From assembly GCA_028291055.1 (NCBI GenBank), contig JAQGIP010000028.1:1-64000 (forward strand): DNA of 64,000 nucleotides, in the 5' to 3' direction. Source of the DNA: Caulobacter sp. GTDB taxonomy: Bacteria; Pseudomonadota; Alphaproteobacteria; Caulobacterales; Caulobacteraceae. The notes under the pieces are model-generated. The model did no database searches. It saw only the letters and a program-made list of their open reading frames with translations, and was not told the origin of the DNA. Of the stretch, positions 42,138 through 52,689 are shown piece by piece. Numbering within the stretch: position 1 is the first letter of the stretch; the number at the start of each line of letters is the position of its first letter. Made by a program: the position numbers and the translations under genes.

Positions 42138-42572
42138 ATGAAGCCCATCGGTCCGGATCACCCCATCAGCGTCAAGGCCCACGGCGGGCGCGTGCGCGTC
42201 CTGTTCCAGGGTCACGAGATCGCCGACAGCGACGACGTCCTGGTCCTCCAGGAATCGACCTATCCGCCCGTCTTCTACTTCCCGCCGGGCGACGTGGAGA
42301 TGTCGGTCTTGAGCCGCACCACCGAGTCGACCCACTGTCCCTATAAGGGCGATGCTTCCTATTTCACCATCCTGCGCGACGGCAAGGTGGTGGAGAATGC
42401 GGTGTGGACCTACGAAACCCCCTACGACCAGATGAACCTCATCACCGGGCGGCTGGCCTTCTATCCCCAGTATGTGAGTTTCGAGGAATCGGCGGGGGCG
42501 GAGACGCCCATACGTCATGTTCCCGCCCATGATCCGCCCTATGCGGACACCACCGATCCACGCGACGTCTGA
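42138..42572 (+). CDS. DUF427 domain-containing protein
   Basis: A 144-residue protein with the DUF427 signature: VLFQGHEIADSDDVLVLQES, YPPVFYFPPGDVEMSVL, THCPYKGDASYF and the distal NAVWTYETPYDQMNLITGRLAFYP (in parts), where cysteine and neighbouring residues are invariant in the family. Function is unknown. ATG 42138 has AAGGA upstream and is preferred to an earlier ATG in the same frame at 42024. It is divergent from the POT transporter and is followed by an intergenic palindromic repeat. Confidence 0.87.
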   Translation: MKPIGPDHPISVKAHGGRVRVLFQGHEIADSDDVLVLQESTYPPVFYFPPGDVEMSVLSRTTESTHCPYKGDASYFTILRDGKVVENAVWTYETPYDQMNLITGRLAFYPQYVSFEESAGAETPIRHVPAHDPPYADTTDPRDV

Positions 42573-42582
42573 TCCCCATGGC

Positions 42583-42719
42583 CGTCATCCTCGGACTTGT
42601 TCCGAGGCCCCCTCTGTCCGCGATCACGGGCGGGCGGCGAATGGCCCAGGCGTTCCCGCAACTCCGCGACTCGCGGGGCTGCCCACACAGGGGTCCTCGG
42701 AACAAGCCCGAGGATGACG
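42583..42719. repeat. Head-to-head palindromic repeat (CCTCGGACTTGTTCC family), copy 1
   Basis: Left arm CGTCATCCTCGGACTTGTTC at 42583, right arm its near reverse complement GAACAAGCCCGAGGATGACG at 42700-42719. The centre is not symmetric. A related pair is at 52461-52591. Confidence 0.8.
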
Positions 42720-42852
42720 TTTTGAGAGAGATCGGCGCCGCCGGGCCGCTCCGCCGAGCAACAACGTTGGGTCACTTCGCCCTGTCGTCCCAAACCGGCC
42801 TCCGCGCCCTTGGCAAGGCTGGATTCAACGCGTATGCACGCCCGCAAAGGGT

Positions 42853-42875
42853 CCGGGGCGATCAGATCGCCCCGG
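42853..42875. promoter_or_regulatory. Perfect 23-base palindrome upstream of ctaC
   Basis: CCGGGGCGATC-A-GATCGCCCCGG with a single central base lies 70 bases before the ctaC start codon. It could be an operator for the oxidase operon or a leader hairpin limiting read-through from upstream. There is no T-run after it. Confidence 0.4.
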
Positions 42876-42945
42876 GCTGAACCTGTCGACTCATGGGGAC
42901 GCGCTGTCGCGTCTGACCGGGTCGGCGCAGCGGGCCACGAGGGAC

Positions 42946-43878
42946 ATGACGGCTTGGGTTAAGGGGATGCGCAGGGCGGCCGCGGGAGTATCCGTGGTCT
43001 GCGCCTCGGCGATGTTCAGCGTAGCTGCGTTCGCCGGCGACAAGGAAACCTTGGGGGCGCCCACGGACAAGGCCATCGACTTCCAACGCGGGGCGTCGTC
43101 GCTGAAGTACGAAGCGATCAGCTTCCACAATCACATCCTGCTGCCGATCATCGTGGCGATCGTGGTCTTCGTGGCGATCCTGCTGGCGATCTGCGTCGTG
43201 CGGTTCAACAAGAAGTCGAACCCGATCCCGGCGAAGTTCAGCCACAACACGCCCATCGAGATCGCGTGGACGATCATCCCGGTGCTGATCTTGATGTTCA
43301 TCTCGATCTTCTCCTTCCGGCTGCTGTTCGCCTATCACAACATCCCCAAGCCGGACCTGACGGTTAAGGCCGTCGGCTACCAGTGGTACTGGGGCTACGA
43401 ATATCCCGACCAGAAGATCGGCGAGTTCACCTCCACCCTGGTGAAGGAAGACAAGCTGTCGGACGACCAGCGCGCCAAGGGCCTCTATCTTCTGGCCGCG
43501 TCCGACCCGATGGTCGTGCCGGTCGGCAAGGTGGTCCGGGTCCAGGTCACCGGCGCCGACGTGATCCACGCCTTCGCCATGCCGGCTTTCGGCCTGAAGA
43601 CGGACGCCGTCCCCGGCCGCCTGAACGAAACCTGGTTCAGGGCCGATCAGATCGGCGACTACTACGGCCAGTGCTCCGAGCTGTGCGGCGTCGATCACTC
43701 GGCGATGCCCATCTGGATCAAGGTGGTCAGCCAGGCCGACTTCGACGCCTGGGTCGCTTCCAAGGGGCCCAAGACGGCCCCGGCGGCGGCGACCACGCCC
43801 GTCTCCACTACCCCCGCTCCCGCTGGCGCTGCCCCCGCCGCTCCCGCGCCGGCCGCCGCGCCCGGCGCCACGAACTGA
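42946..43878 (+). CDS. ctaC: Cytochrome c oxidase subunit II
   Basis: A 310-residue subunit with a signal peptide (AAAGVSVVCASAMFSVAAFA), two membrane helices (about 65-87 and 108-130) and a periplasmic cupredoxin domain. All CuA ligands are present: His208 (VIHAF), Cys243, Glu245 and Cys247 (QCSELCG), His251 and Met254 (DHSAMP). It receives electrons from cytochrome c. The C-terminus is an alanine/proline-rich tail. ATG 42946 has GAGGGA upstream. ctaD begins 21 bases later. Confidence 0.95.
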   Translation: MTAWVKGMRRAAAGVSVVCASAMFSVAAFAGDKETLGAPTDKAIDFQRGASSLKYEAISFHNHILLPIIVAIVVFVAILLAICVVRFNKKSNPIPAKFSHNTPIEIAWTIIPVLILMFISIFSFRLLFAYHNIPKPDLTVKAVGYQWYWGYEYPDQKIGEFTSTLVKEDKLSDDQRAKGLYLLAASDPMVVPVGKVVRVQVTGADVIHAFAMPAFGLKTDAVPGRLNETWFRADQIGDYYGQCSELCGVDHSAMPIWIKVVSQADFDAWVASKGPKTAPAAATTPVSTTPAPAGAAPAAPAPAAAPGATN

Positions 43879-43892
43879 TATTGCAGGATTAA

Positions 43893-45575
<1,683 letters not shown>

Positions 45576-45590
45576 AGCGTTATGAGGGAG

Positions 45591-45637
45591 AGCGGGTTGC
45601 GAGCGGAAAACCGCTTCACACTTTTCCTCAACCCGCT
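45591..45637. repeat. Alphaproteobacterial intergenic palindrome (GCGGAAAACCGC core)
   Basis: Arms AGCGGGTTG (45591-45599) and CAACCCGCT (45629-45637) enclose GCGG-AAAA-CCGC and TTCACACTTTTCC. This core is a very common intergenic repeat in alphaproteobacteria. It lies between ctaD and ctaB and may modulate transcription through the operon. Confidence 0.75.
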
Positions 45638-45671
45638 CTGAGACCGGGGCGACCCGGGGTTACCAAAAGGG

Positions 45672-45704
45672 GGCGCGGGCGGAGGAGACTCCTCCCGCGC
45701 CTTT
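45672..45704 (+). terminator. Possible terminator or attenuator between ctaD and ctaB
   Basis: GGCGCGGG, a three-base bulge, GGAGGAG facing CTCCTCCCGCGCC and followed by TTTCC. The stem is strong, but the T-run is only three bases, so termination may be partial. Confidence 0.45.
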
Positions 45705-45723
45705 CCGCTTAAAGTTTGGACCG

Positions 45724-46716
45724 ATGAGCAAACCTGCCGCCATCCTGCCGCACGACGCCGCGACCATCACGGCCAAGTCTCCCGCGCAATGGACCGACTA
45801 CCTTCAGCTGATGAAGCCCCGGGTGATGTCGCTGGTGGTGTTCACCGCGCTGACCGGCTTCGTGGCCTCGGGCGGCCACCAGAACCTGTTTATCGCCATC
45901 GTCTCCATCCTCTGCATCGCCGTGGGCGCGGGCGCCTCCGCCTCGCTCAACATGTGGTTCGACGCCGACATCGACGCCCAGATGCGCCGCACGCGCGGCC
46001 GGCCCGTGCCCTCGGGCAAGGTCCAGGGCGCCGACGCCCTGGCGCTGGGCGTGGTGCTGTCGGGCTTTTCGGTGATGCTGATGGGCATGGCCGCCAACTG
46101 GCTGGCGGCGGGCCTGCTGGCCTTCACCATCCTCTTCTACGCCATCGTCTACACCAGGTGGCGGAAGCGCTCGACGGCCCAGAACATCGTCATCGGCGGC
46201 CTCGCCGGCGCCCTGCCGCCCGCCATCGGCTGGGCCGCCGCCACCGGATCGGTGACCCTGAACGCCGGGCTGCTGGTGCTGATCATCTTCCTGTGGACCC
46301 CGCCCCACTTCTGGGCGCTCAGCCTCTACACCGCCGAGGACTACGCCAAGGTCGGCGTGCCGATGATGCCGGTGGTCAAGGGCGCGGCCTCCACGAGGAA
46401 GCAAATCCTCGTCTATTCCATCATCCTGATCCCGGTCTGTATCGCGCCCGCCTTCACCGGCCTGGGCGGCCCCGTCTACCTGGCCGTCTCGGTGCTCGGC
46501 GGGCTGGTCTTCCTGCTGCTGGCCGCGCGGGTGGCCATGAGCCGCGCCGGCGACATGCCGGGTGAGCGCGACACCGACGGCCTTTATGACGTCAAGACCG
46601 CCGCCAAGAGCGCGCGCAACCTGTTTGCCTTCTCCATCCTCTACCTGACCCTGCTGTTCGCGGCCCTCCTGGTCGAACACGCCTCGGGCCTGCGTCCCCT
46701 GGACCTGCTGTCATGA
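45724..46716 (+). CDS. ctaB: Heme o synthase (protoheme IX farnesyltransferase)
   Basis: A 330-residue UbiA-superfamily membrane enzyme that farnesylates heme b to heme o, the precursor of heme a for this oxidase. The prenyl-diphosphate motif is NMWFDADIDAQMRRTRGRP, with SGKVQGADALALG and LWTPPHFWALSLYTAEDYAKVGVPMMPVV (in parts) also typical. Nine membrane helices are expected. Its stop overlaps the small coxF-like gene (ATGA). Confidence 0.95.
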   Translation: MSKPAAILPHDAATITAKSPAQWTDYLQLMKPRVMSLVVFTALTGFVASGGHQNLFIAIVSILCIAVGAGASASLNMWFDADIDAQMRRTRGRPVPSGKVQGADALALGVVLSGFSVMLMGMAANWLAAGLLAFTILFYAIVYTRWRKRSTAQNIVIGGLAGALPPAIGWAAATGSVTLNAGLLVLIIFLWTPPHFWALSLYTAEDYAKVGVPMMPVVKGAASTRKQILVYSIILIPVCIAPAFTGLGGPVYLAVSVLGGLVFLLLAARVAMSRAGDMPGERDTDGLYDVKTAAKSARNLFAFSILYLTLLFAALLVEHASGLRPLDLLS

Positions 46717-46877
46717 CCTCCTCCGATCCGTTCAACGAAGGCCCCGAGGCCGCCGCCGCGCGCCGGCGCCGCAACGTCTTCCTGGCTCTGGCCCTGGTCG
46801 CCTTCGTGGTCATCGTCTTCGTGGTCACCCTCGTGCATCTGGGAGGCGCCGGTGTCAGCCGTCCCCCCGTCGGATAG
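46713..46877 (+). CDS. CoxF-like small membrane protein of the oxidase operon
   Basis: A 54-residue frame with ATG 46713 overlapping the ctaB stop and TAG at 46875-46877. It has a charged N-terminus with RRRRN, one helix VFLALALVAFVVIVFVV and a short glycine/proline end. A small protein of this form between ctaB and ctaG is usual in alphaproteobacterial oxidase operons (CoxF). It overlaps the GTG start of ctaG. The role is presumably in assembly, not proven. Confidence 0.75.
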   Translation: MTSSDPFNEGPEAAAARRRRNVFLALALVAFVVIVFVVTLVHLGGAGVSRPPVG

Positions 46878-47472
46878 ACCCTCCAGGAAAAAGCTGAGCC
46901 GCAATGCGCTCATCGGCCTGATCTGCGGCGTGGTCTTCGCCGGCATGGTCGGCGCCGCCTATGCCTCCGTGCCCCTCTACAAGGCGTTTTGCCAGCTGAC
47001 CGGCTACAACGGCACCGTGCGCCGCGCCAAGACGCCGCCCGACACCGTCCTGGCCCAGATGATCCGCGTGCGCTTCGACACCAATGTCCGCGACCTGCCC
47101 TGGACCTTCACGGCCGAACAGCCCAGCCAGACGCTGCATATCGGCGAACAGGGCCTGGCCTTCTTCAAGGTCACCAACACCGGCGACAAACCGATCACCG
47201 GCCGCGCCGTCTTCAACGTGACGCCCGAACAGGCCGCCCCCTATTTCCAGAAGCTGGAATGTTTCTGCTTCACGAATCAGACGCTGAAGCCCGGCGAAAC
47301 CGCCAACTTCCCGGTCGTCTATTTCGTCGATCCGCAGTACGCGAGCGACGCCGACACGAAGAATGCGGGCGACGTGACGCTGTCCTACACCTTCTATCCG
47401 GCGACCGATGCGCCGCCCGCCGGCGACAAAGCGACAACTGAGACCAACAACGGGGCGAAGAAGCCCGGGTAG
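46852..47472 (+). CDS. ctaG: Cytochrome c oxidase assembly protein (Cox11/CtaG copper chaperone)
   Basis: A 206-residue protein with one membrane helix (LIGLICGVVFAGMVGAAYAS) and a periplasmic domain. The copper-binding CFCF is in KLECFCFTNQTL; VPLYKAFCQLTGYNGT provides the third cysteine. It inserts copper into the CuB site of subunit I. It begins with GTG at 46852 with GGGAGG upstream and overlaps the coxF-like frame by 26 bases. Confidence 0.94.
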   Translation: MSAVPPSDRPSRKKLSRNALIGLICGVVFAGMVGAAYASVPLYKAFCQLTGYNGTVRRAKTPPDTVLAQMIRVRFDTNVRDLPWTFTAEQPSQTLHIGEQGLAFFKVTNTGDKPITGRAVFNVTPEQAAPYFQKLECFCFTNQTLKPGETANFPVVYFVDPQYASDADTKNAGDVTLSYTFYPATDAPPAGDKATTETNNGAKKPG

Positions 47473-47567
47473 GCCCTTGGCGGGAGCGTCCGCACAGGGC
47501 TATAGCACTTCGGAATCGCGTCTTCTCGCAAGAGCGGGCGCCAGGGGATGTAAGGGTTAGCACGAAC

Positions 47568-48449
47568 ATGGCCGCAGGCGCCGTCAAGCACGACTACCAC
47601 CTGGTCAATCCGAGTCCGTGGCCGCTGATCGGCTCGATCTCGGCGACCATCCTGGCTCTGGGCCTGGTCATTCTGCTGAAGGGCATGTTCGGCCTGCCCA
47701 AGCACACCTGGTGGCCGATCGCCCTTGGCGGTCTGGGCGTCATCTACACCTTCATCGGCTGGTGGGCCGACGTGATCAAGGAAGCCAACCAGGGTGATCA
47801 CACCCCGGTGGTCTCCATCGGCCTGCGCTACGGCATGATCCTGTTCATCGCCTCCGAAGTGATGTTCTTCGTGGCCTGGTTCTGGATCTTCTTCGAGATG
47901 GCCCTGTTCCACGGCCACCGCACCCTGACCCCGGATCTCGGGGCCATGTCGGGCGTCGCCGAGGCCTGGAAGACCTGGCCGCCCAAGGGCATCGAACTGG
48001 TCCCCGCCTTCCACCTGCCGCTGGTCAACACCCTGACCCTGCTGCTGTCGGGCACCACGGTCACCTGGGCCCACCACGCGCTGCAGACCGGCGACCGCCG
48101 GGGCGCCAAGATCGGTCTCTTCCTGACCATCTGCCTGGGCGTGCTGTTCACCTCGATCCAGGCCTATGAGTACAACCACATCCTGGCCCACAAGCTCTTC
48201 TACTCGGAAGAAGCCTCGGCCGCCGGCCTCTACGGGTCGTCCTTCTTCATGGCCACGGGCTTCCACGGCTTCCACGTCCTGGTCGGCACCATCTTCCTGA
48301 CCATCTGCTACATCCGCCTGCTCAACGGCGGCTTCACGCCCAAGCAGCACTTCGGCTTCGAAGCGGCCGCCTGGTACTGGCACTTCGTCGACGTGGTCTG
48401 GCTCTTCCTGTTCGCCTTCGTCTACGTGATCTTCGGCACGGCCACCTGA
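47568..48449 (+). CDS. ctaE: Cytochrome c oxidase subunit III
   Basis: A 293-residue membrane subunit with seven helices. Landmarks are KHDYHLVNPSPWPL at the N-terminus, SEVMFFVAWFWIFFEMAL, TLTLLLSGTTVTWAHHAL, AYEYNHI and the end AAAWYWHFVDVVWLFLFAFVY (in parts), with the lipid-binding residues expected in this class. It stabilises turnover of subunit I. The stop overlaps the next gene (TGATG). Confidence 0.95.
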   Translation: MAAGAVKHDYHLVNPSPWPLIGSISATILALGLVILLKGMFGLPKHTWWPIALGGLGVIYTFIGWWADVIKEANQGDHTPVVSIGLRYGMILFIASEVMFFVAWFWIFFEMALFHGHRTLTPDLGAMSGVAEAWKTWPPKGIELVPAFHLPLVNTLTLLLSGTTVTWAHHALQTGDRRGAKIGLFLTICLGVLFTSIQAYEYNHILAHKLFYSEEASAAGLYGSSFFMATGFHGFHVLVGTIFLTICYIRLLNGGFTPKQHFGFEAAAWYWHFVDVVWLFLFAFVYVIFGTAT

Positions 48450-48832
48450 TGGCCGTCGCCAACCCGCTTCTGGCGGGGCTGGCGGGCCGCTGCCCGAACT
48501 GCGGGGAGGGGCATTTGTTCGAGGGCTTCCTCAAGGTCTCCGCACGCTGCGAGGCGTGCGGCTTCGACCTGGCCAAGGCCGACAGCGGCGACGGCCCGGC
48601 CGTGTTCGTGATCATGGCGGCCGGCTTCATCGTCGGCTTCGCCTTCCTGATCACCTCCGTCACCCACCCCTATCTGCCGGTCTGGATCCATCTGCTGATC
48701 TGGCTGCCCCTGACCATCATCGTCTGCCTGGTCCTGCTGCGCCCCTTCAAGGGCGTCATGGTCGCCCTCCAGTTCGCCAACAACGCCTCCCAGGCCGGCG
48801 GCGACGACGTCACCAAGACCGATGAGCCCTGA
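48449..48832 (+). CDS. DUF983 zinc-ribbon membrane protein
   Basis: A 127-residue protein with a zinc ribbon at the N-terminus (CPNCGEGHLF...CEACG, four cysteines at residues about 13-16 and 32-35) followed by two membrane helices (FVIMAAGFIVGFAFLI and LLIWLPLTIIVCLVLL). DUF983 genes sit regularly beside cytochrome oxidase genes in alphaproteobacteria, so an assembly or regulatory role is likely but unproven. Translationally coupled to ctaE. Confidence 0.87.
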   Translation: MAVANPLLAGLAGRCPNCGEGHLFEGFLKVSARCEACGFDLAKADSGDGPAVFVIMAAGFIVGFAFLITSVTHPYLPVWIHLLIWLPLTIIVCLVLLRPFKGVMVALQFANNASQAGGDDVTKTDEP

Positions 48833-48846
48833 TCTTTCTTCAACAC

Positions 48847-48989
48847 TCCGCTCATCCCGGCGAAAGCCGGGACCCATACTGACGAACGGAGGTCGGCGCC
48901 GCCCTCGTGTGCGGTCCGCTTCCGCCTTCGACCCGCAGGGTCAGTCCTGCCATGCCCCATGGGTCCCGGCTTTCGCCGGGATGAGCGGA
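48847..48989. repeat. Head-to-head palindromic repeat (CATCCCGGCGAAAGCCGGGA family)
   Basis: Left arm TCCGCTCATCCCGGCGAAAG at 48847, followed by CCGGGACCCAT; the right arm at 48959-48989 is its exact reverse complement over about 30 bases. The central 80 bases are unrelated. It lies between DUF983 and SURF1 genes in the same operon. Confidence 0.85.
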
Positions 48990-49003
48990 GGAGAGGGGGA
49001 CCG

Positions 49004-49753
49004 ATGAGCCCTGCTCCCATATCCGAACGCCGCTTCCCCTTCGGCCTGACCATCGCCGTGGCGCTGGCCTTCGCGCTCGCGGTCGGCCTCGGTGTCTGGC
49101 AGGTGAAGCGCCTGGCCTGGAAGCAAGGCCTGCTCGCCCATATCGAGGCGCTGAAGACCGCGGCCCCGCAAGCCCTCGGCCCCGTCCTGGCGCGCGCCGC
49201 CCGGGGCGAGGACGTCAACCTGACGCGGGTCTCGGTGGACTGCCTGGCCGGCGACTTCCCGGCGGCCCACGTCTACCTGGGCAGCATCGACTCCACCGGC
49301 GCGGCCGGGTGGCGTCCCATTTCCCCCTGCCGCATCGACACCGGCGGCTTCAACCTCATCGGCATCGACCGGGGCTTCGCCGCGAGCGGCGGGGACGTGA
49401 ACCCGCCGAAATCGATACCCCCCGCGCCTCGGCATGTGGTCGGCGTCCTGCGCCTGGCCGAGGGCCCTTCCGGCGCCCAGAAGTTCGGCGACCTCGCCCA
49501 GAACGATGCCATCGGCTACCAATTCCGCGACGGGGCGGTCCAGGCGCTGATGCGCGACACCGGCGGCAAGGCGCCGCGATACGTCGTTGTCGCCGAACAT
49601 GAGGACCCCGCACCCCCCGGCATCACGCCCTCGGGCCTGTCGACCAGGATCGCCAACAACCACCTGAGCTACGCCCTGACCTGGTTCGGCCTTGCGGGCG
49701 CCTTGCTCGCCGTCTATGCGGCCATGCTCTTCCGCCGCTTCAAGCCCGCCTGA
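49004..49753 (+). CDS. SURF1 family cytochrome oxidase biogenesis protein
   Basis: A 249-residue protein with two membrane helices at the ends (GLTIAVALAFALAVGLGVWQ and YALTWFGLAGALLAVYAAML) and a periplasmic middle, the SURF1/Shy1 topology. GVWQVKRLAWK near the N-terminus and NNHLSYALTWFGLA near the C-terminus are the family signatures. It helps insert heme a into subunit I. ATG 49004 has GAGAGGGGG upstream; an earlier in-frame start at 48959 lies within the repeat. Confidence 0.9.
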   Translation: MSPAPISERRFPFGLTIAVALAFALAVGLGVWQVKRLAWKQGLLAHIEALKTAAPQALGPVLARAARGEDVNLTRVSVDCLAGDFPAAHVYLGSIDSTGAAGWRPISPCRIDTGGFNLIGIDRGFAASGGDVNPPKSIPPAPRHVVGVLRLAEGPSGAQKFGDLAQNDAIGYQFRDGAVQALMRDTGGKAPRYVVVAEHEDPAPPGITPSGLSTRIANNHLSYALTWFGLAGALLAVYAAMLFRRFKPA

Positions 49754-49767
49754 CGAAGACCCGACCC

Positions 49768-51162
49768 ATGAAGTATGTCTCTACGCGCGGCGAAGCCCCG
49801 CCCATCGGTTTCCTCGACGCGGTGCTGGCCGGCCTGGCGCCCGACGGCGGCCTCTATGTCCCCGAGACCTGGCCGGAGTTCACACCGGAGCAGATCGCGG
49901 AGTTCGCGGGCAAGCCCTATGCCGAGGTGGCCGCCGCCGTGCTGGGCGCCTTCGCCGGCGACGAGCTGCCGGCCGACGTCATCGCCGAGATGTGCACTGA
50001 AGCCTACGCGACCTTTACCCACGACGCGGTGGCGCCCCTGAAACAACTGGGCCCCAGCCTCTTCCTGCTGGAACTGTTCCACGGCCCCACCCTGGCTTTC
50101 AAGGACGTGGCCATGCAGCTGCTGGCGCGGCTCTACGACCATGTGCTGAGCCGCCAGAACCGCGTCATGACCATCGTCTGCGCCACCTCGGGCGATACCG
50201 GCGGCGCCGCCGTGGAGGCCTTCCGGGGCCGCGCCAACGTGCGCATCGTGGCCCTCTTCCCCGAGGGCCGGATCAGCGAGGTCCAGCGCCGCTTCATGAC
50301 CACGGCCGCCGACGCCAACGTCGCCTGCGTGGCGGTCCAGGGCACCTTCGACGACTGCCAGGCCATCCTCAAGGGCTGTTTCCAGGACGACCAGTTCCGC
50401 CATGCGGTGGACCTGTCGGGCGTCAACTCCATCAACTTCGCCCGCATCGTCGCCCAGGCGGTCTACTACTTCACCGCCGCCGTGGCCCTGGGCGCCCCCG
50501 CCCGCCCCGTGGCCTTCGCGGTGCCCACCGGCAACTTCGGTGACGGTTTCGCGGCCTATGTCGCCCACCGCATGGGCCTGCCGATCGCGCGCGTGATCGC
50601 CGCCACCAACTCCAACGACATCCTGGCCCGCGCCTTCGAGGACGGCCGCTATGCGCGCGGCGCGGTGGCCGCCACCCAGTCGCCGGCCATGGACATCCAG
50701 GTCGCCTCCAACTTCGAGCGGCTCTATTTCGAGGCCGTGCGCCGCGACGGGCGTGAGACCGGCCGCGCCTTCCGCGCCTTCGCCGAGACCGGCCTGCTGG
50801 ACATCCCTCCCGGCGCGCTGGCCCTGATGCGCGAACTCTACACCGGCGCCTCGGTGCGCGAGGGCGACACGGCCAAGACCATGACCGCCACCCACAACGG
50901 CACGGGCGAGCTGATCGACCCCCACACCGCCGTCGGCGTGGCCGCCGCCCACCGCGCCAGGCTGGACGCCCAGACGCCGCTGGTGGTGCTGTCCACCGCC
51001 CACCCGGCTAAGTTCCCCGACGCGGTGCGCGCCGCCACCGGCGTCACCCCGATCAACCCGCGCGAAGGCCAGGGCCTGGCCGGCAAACCCGAGAAGTTCG
51101 ACCGCCTGCCCGCCGACGCCGAGACGGTGAAGGCCTACGTCCGCGCCTTCGCGAAGGTCTGA
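49768..51162 (+). CDS. thrC: Threonine synthase
   Basis: A 464-residue PLP enzyme converting O-phosphohomoserine to threonine. The PLP lysine is in HGPTLAFKDVAMQLLA, with CATSGDTGGAAVEAF, FPEGRISEVQRRFM, GTFDDCQAILK and VPTGNFGDGFAAYVA all typical of the longer (E. coli/yeast-like) class. N-terminus KYVSTRGEAPPIGFLDAVLAGLAPDGGLYVP (in parts) fits. Its stop overlaps the start of the M16 peptidase gene (TGATG). Confidence 0.96.
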   Translation: MKYVSTRGEAPPIGFLDAVLAGLAPDGGLYVPETWPEFTPEQIAEFAGKPYAEVAAAVLGAFAGDELPADVIAEMCTEAYATFTHDAVAPLKQLGPSLFLLELFHGPTLAFKDVAMQLLARLYDHVLSRQNRVMTIVCATSGDTGGAAVEAFRGRANVRIVALFPEGRISEVQRRFMTTAADANVACVAVQGTFDDCQAILKGCFQDDQFRHAVDLSGVNSINFARIVAQAVYYFTAAVALGAPARPVAFAVPTGNFGDGFAAYVAHRMGLPIARVIAATNSNDILARAFEDGRYARGAVAATQSPAMDIQVASNFERLYFEAVRRDGRETGRAFRAFAETGLLDIPPGALALMRELYTGASVREGDTAKTMTATHNGTGELIDPHTAVGVAAAHRARLDAQTPLVVLSTAHPAKFPDAVRAATGVTPINPREGQGLAGKPEKFDRLPADAETVKAYVRAFAKV

Positions 51163-52424
51163 TGGTCAAGCTGCATACCCTCCCCAATGGCGTCCGCGTC
51201 GTCTGCGACCCGATGCCGGGGCTGGAGACGGTGGCGCTGTCGGTGGTGGCTGGGCGCGGCGCGCGCAGCGAGGACGCGGCCCACTCCGGCTGGTCTCACC
51301 TGCTGGAGCATATGGTCTTCAAGGGCGCGGGCGACCGCTCCGCTCGCGACATCGTCGAGGTCATCGAATCGGAAGGCGGCCAGATCAACGCCGCCACCGG
51401 CTATGAGCGCACCAGCTTCCAGATCCGGGCGCTGAAGGGCGGCCTCGATCTGGGCATGGCGGTCACCGCCGACCTGATCTTGCGCCCCACCCTCGACGCG
51501 GCCGACCTGGCCCGGGAAAAGAAGGTCGTGGCCCAGGAGATCGCCGAGGCCGCCGACGCGCCCGACGACATGGTGTTCGAACTGGCCCAGACCGCCGCCT
51601 GGGGCGACAGCCCGCTGGGCCGTCCTATCCTGGGCTCGCGCAAATCCATCGGAACCTCGACGCCCCAGACGCTCAGCGCCTGGCGCGCCGCCCTCTACGC
51701 CCCCGACACCCTGGTGGTCAGCGCCGCCGGCGCCGTCGATGAGGCCGAACTGCTGGCCCTGGCCGAGCGCGAGTTCGGCCATCTGCCGGCGACCAAGGGC
51801 GCGCCGGAACCCGCGATCGGCGTCTTCACCGGCGGCCATGCGGTCAAGGCCAAGCGCCTGGAGCAGGCGCATCTGGTGCTGCTGCTGCCCGGCGGCGGCG
51901 CGCGCGACGACGACTACTTCACCCGCCGGGTGTTCGCCGAGGCCCTCGGCGGCGGCATGTCCTCGCGCCTCTTCCAGGAAGCGCGCGAGAAGCGCGGCCT
52001 GGCCTATGCCATCGACGCCTGGGCCGACGCCTATTCCGACTGCGGGGCGCTGGGCGTCTACGCCGGTTGCGCGGGCAAGGATGCGAGCCAGCTGGCCGAG
52101 GTGGCCGCGCACGAGATCGTGGCCCTGGCCGAATCGGTGACCGACGCGGAGCTGTCGCGGGCCAAGGCCCAGTTGAAGGCCCACATGTTCATGGGCCGCG
52201 AACTGCCCTCCGCCCGCGCCGAGACCGCCGCCGGCCAGATCCTGCTGTTCGAACGGCTGTTCCCCGCCGCCGAGATCGCCACGGCCATCGACTCGGTTTC
52301 GGCCGCCGATCTGCGCACCGTCGGCCAGGCCATGCTGTCGCCCGGCAAGACCGCGACCTCCGTGTTGGGCTCCAAGGCGGCGGGCGAAGCGGGCGAGGCC
52401 TTCGAACGGGCGCTGTTCGGCTAG
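51162..52424 (+). CDS. M16 family zinc metallopeptidase (processing-protease-like)
   Basis: A 420-residue single-unit M16B peptidase. The inverted zinc motif HLLEH is at residues 46-50 in AHSGWSHLLEHMVFKG, with the third ligand glutamate in REKKVVAQEIAEAAD. GGGMSSRLFQEAREKRGLAYAIDAW (in parts) is the conserved C-terminal arginine/tyrosine region. Such proteins resemble the mitochondrial processing peptidase beta subunit. Co-translated with thrC, an arrangement I recall in Caulobacter and other alphaproteobacteria. Confidence 0.92.
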   Translation: MVKLHTLPNGVRVVCDPMPGLETVALSVVAGRGARSEDAAHSGWSHLLEHMVFKGAGDRSARDIVEVIESEGGQINAATGYERTSFQIRALKGGLDLGMAVTADLILRPTLDAADLAREKKVVAQEIAEAADAPDDMVFELAQTAAWGDSPLGRPILGSRKSIGTSTPQTLSAWRAALYAPDTLVVSAAGAVDEAELLALAEREFGHLPATKGAPEPAIGVFTGGHAVKAKRLEQAHLVLLLPGGGARDDDYFTRRVFAEALGGGMSSRLFQEAREKRGLAYAIDAWADAYSDCGALGVYAGCAGKDASQLAEVAAHEIVALAESVTDAELSRAKAQLKAHMFMGRELPSARAETAAGQILLFERLFPAAEIATAIDSVSAADLRTVGQAMLSPGKTATSVLGSKAAGEAGEAFERALFG

Positions 52425-52460
52425 GGGCGGGGCCGCCACTCCCCCTCTTCAAATAAAATC

Positions 52461-52591
52461 TCCGTCACCCTCGGACTTGTTCCGGGGGCCCATGAACACG
52501 GTGGGTGAGGGAATAACGCGCGGAGCAGTCGGCGCGCTATTCACCGCTGCCCGTGTGCATGGATCGTCGGAACAAGTCCGACGATGACGGA
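52461..52591. repeat. Head-to-head palindromic repeat (CCTCGGACTTGTTCC family), copy 2
   Basis: Left arm TCCGTCACCCTCGGACTTGT at 52461, right arm ending GTCCGACGATGACGGA at 52591, with GGATCGTCGGAACAAGTCC inside. The left arm closely matches the 42583 element; the centre does not. Confidence 0.75.
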
Positions 52592-52689
52592 GGGGGGACA
52601 CGGACCGGCCGCGCATGTCCCCAGCCCCGGCCCACGTCGCCCGCCCCGCCGACTTGACCTTCCGCCCACTCCCGTCCAACCCTCCCCCC

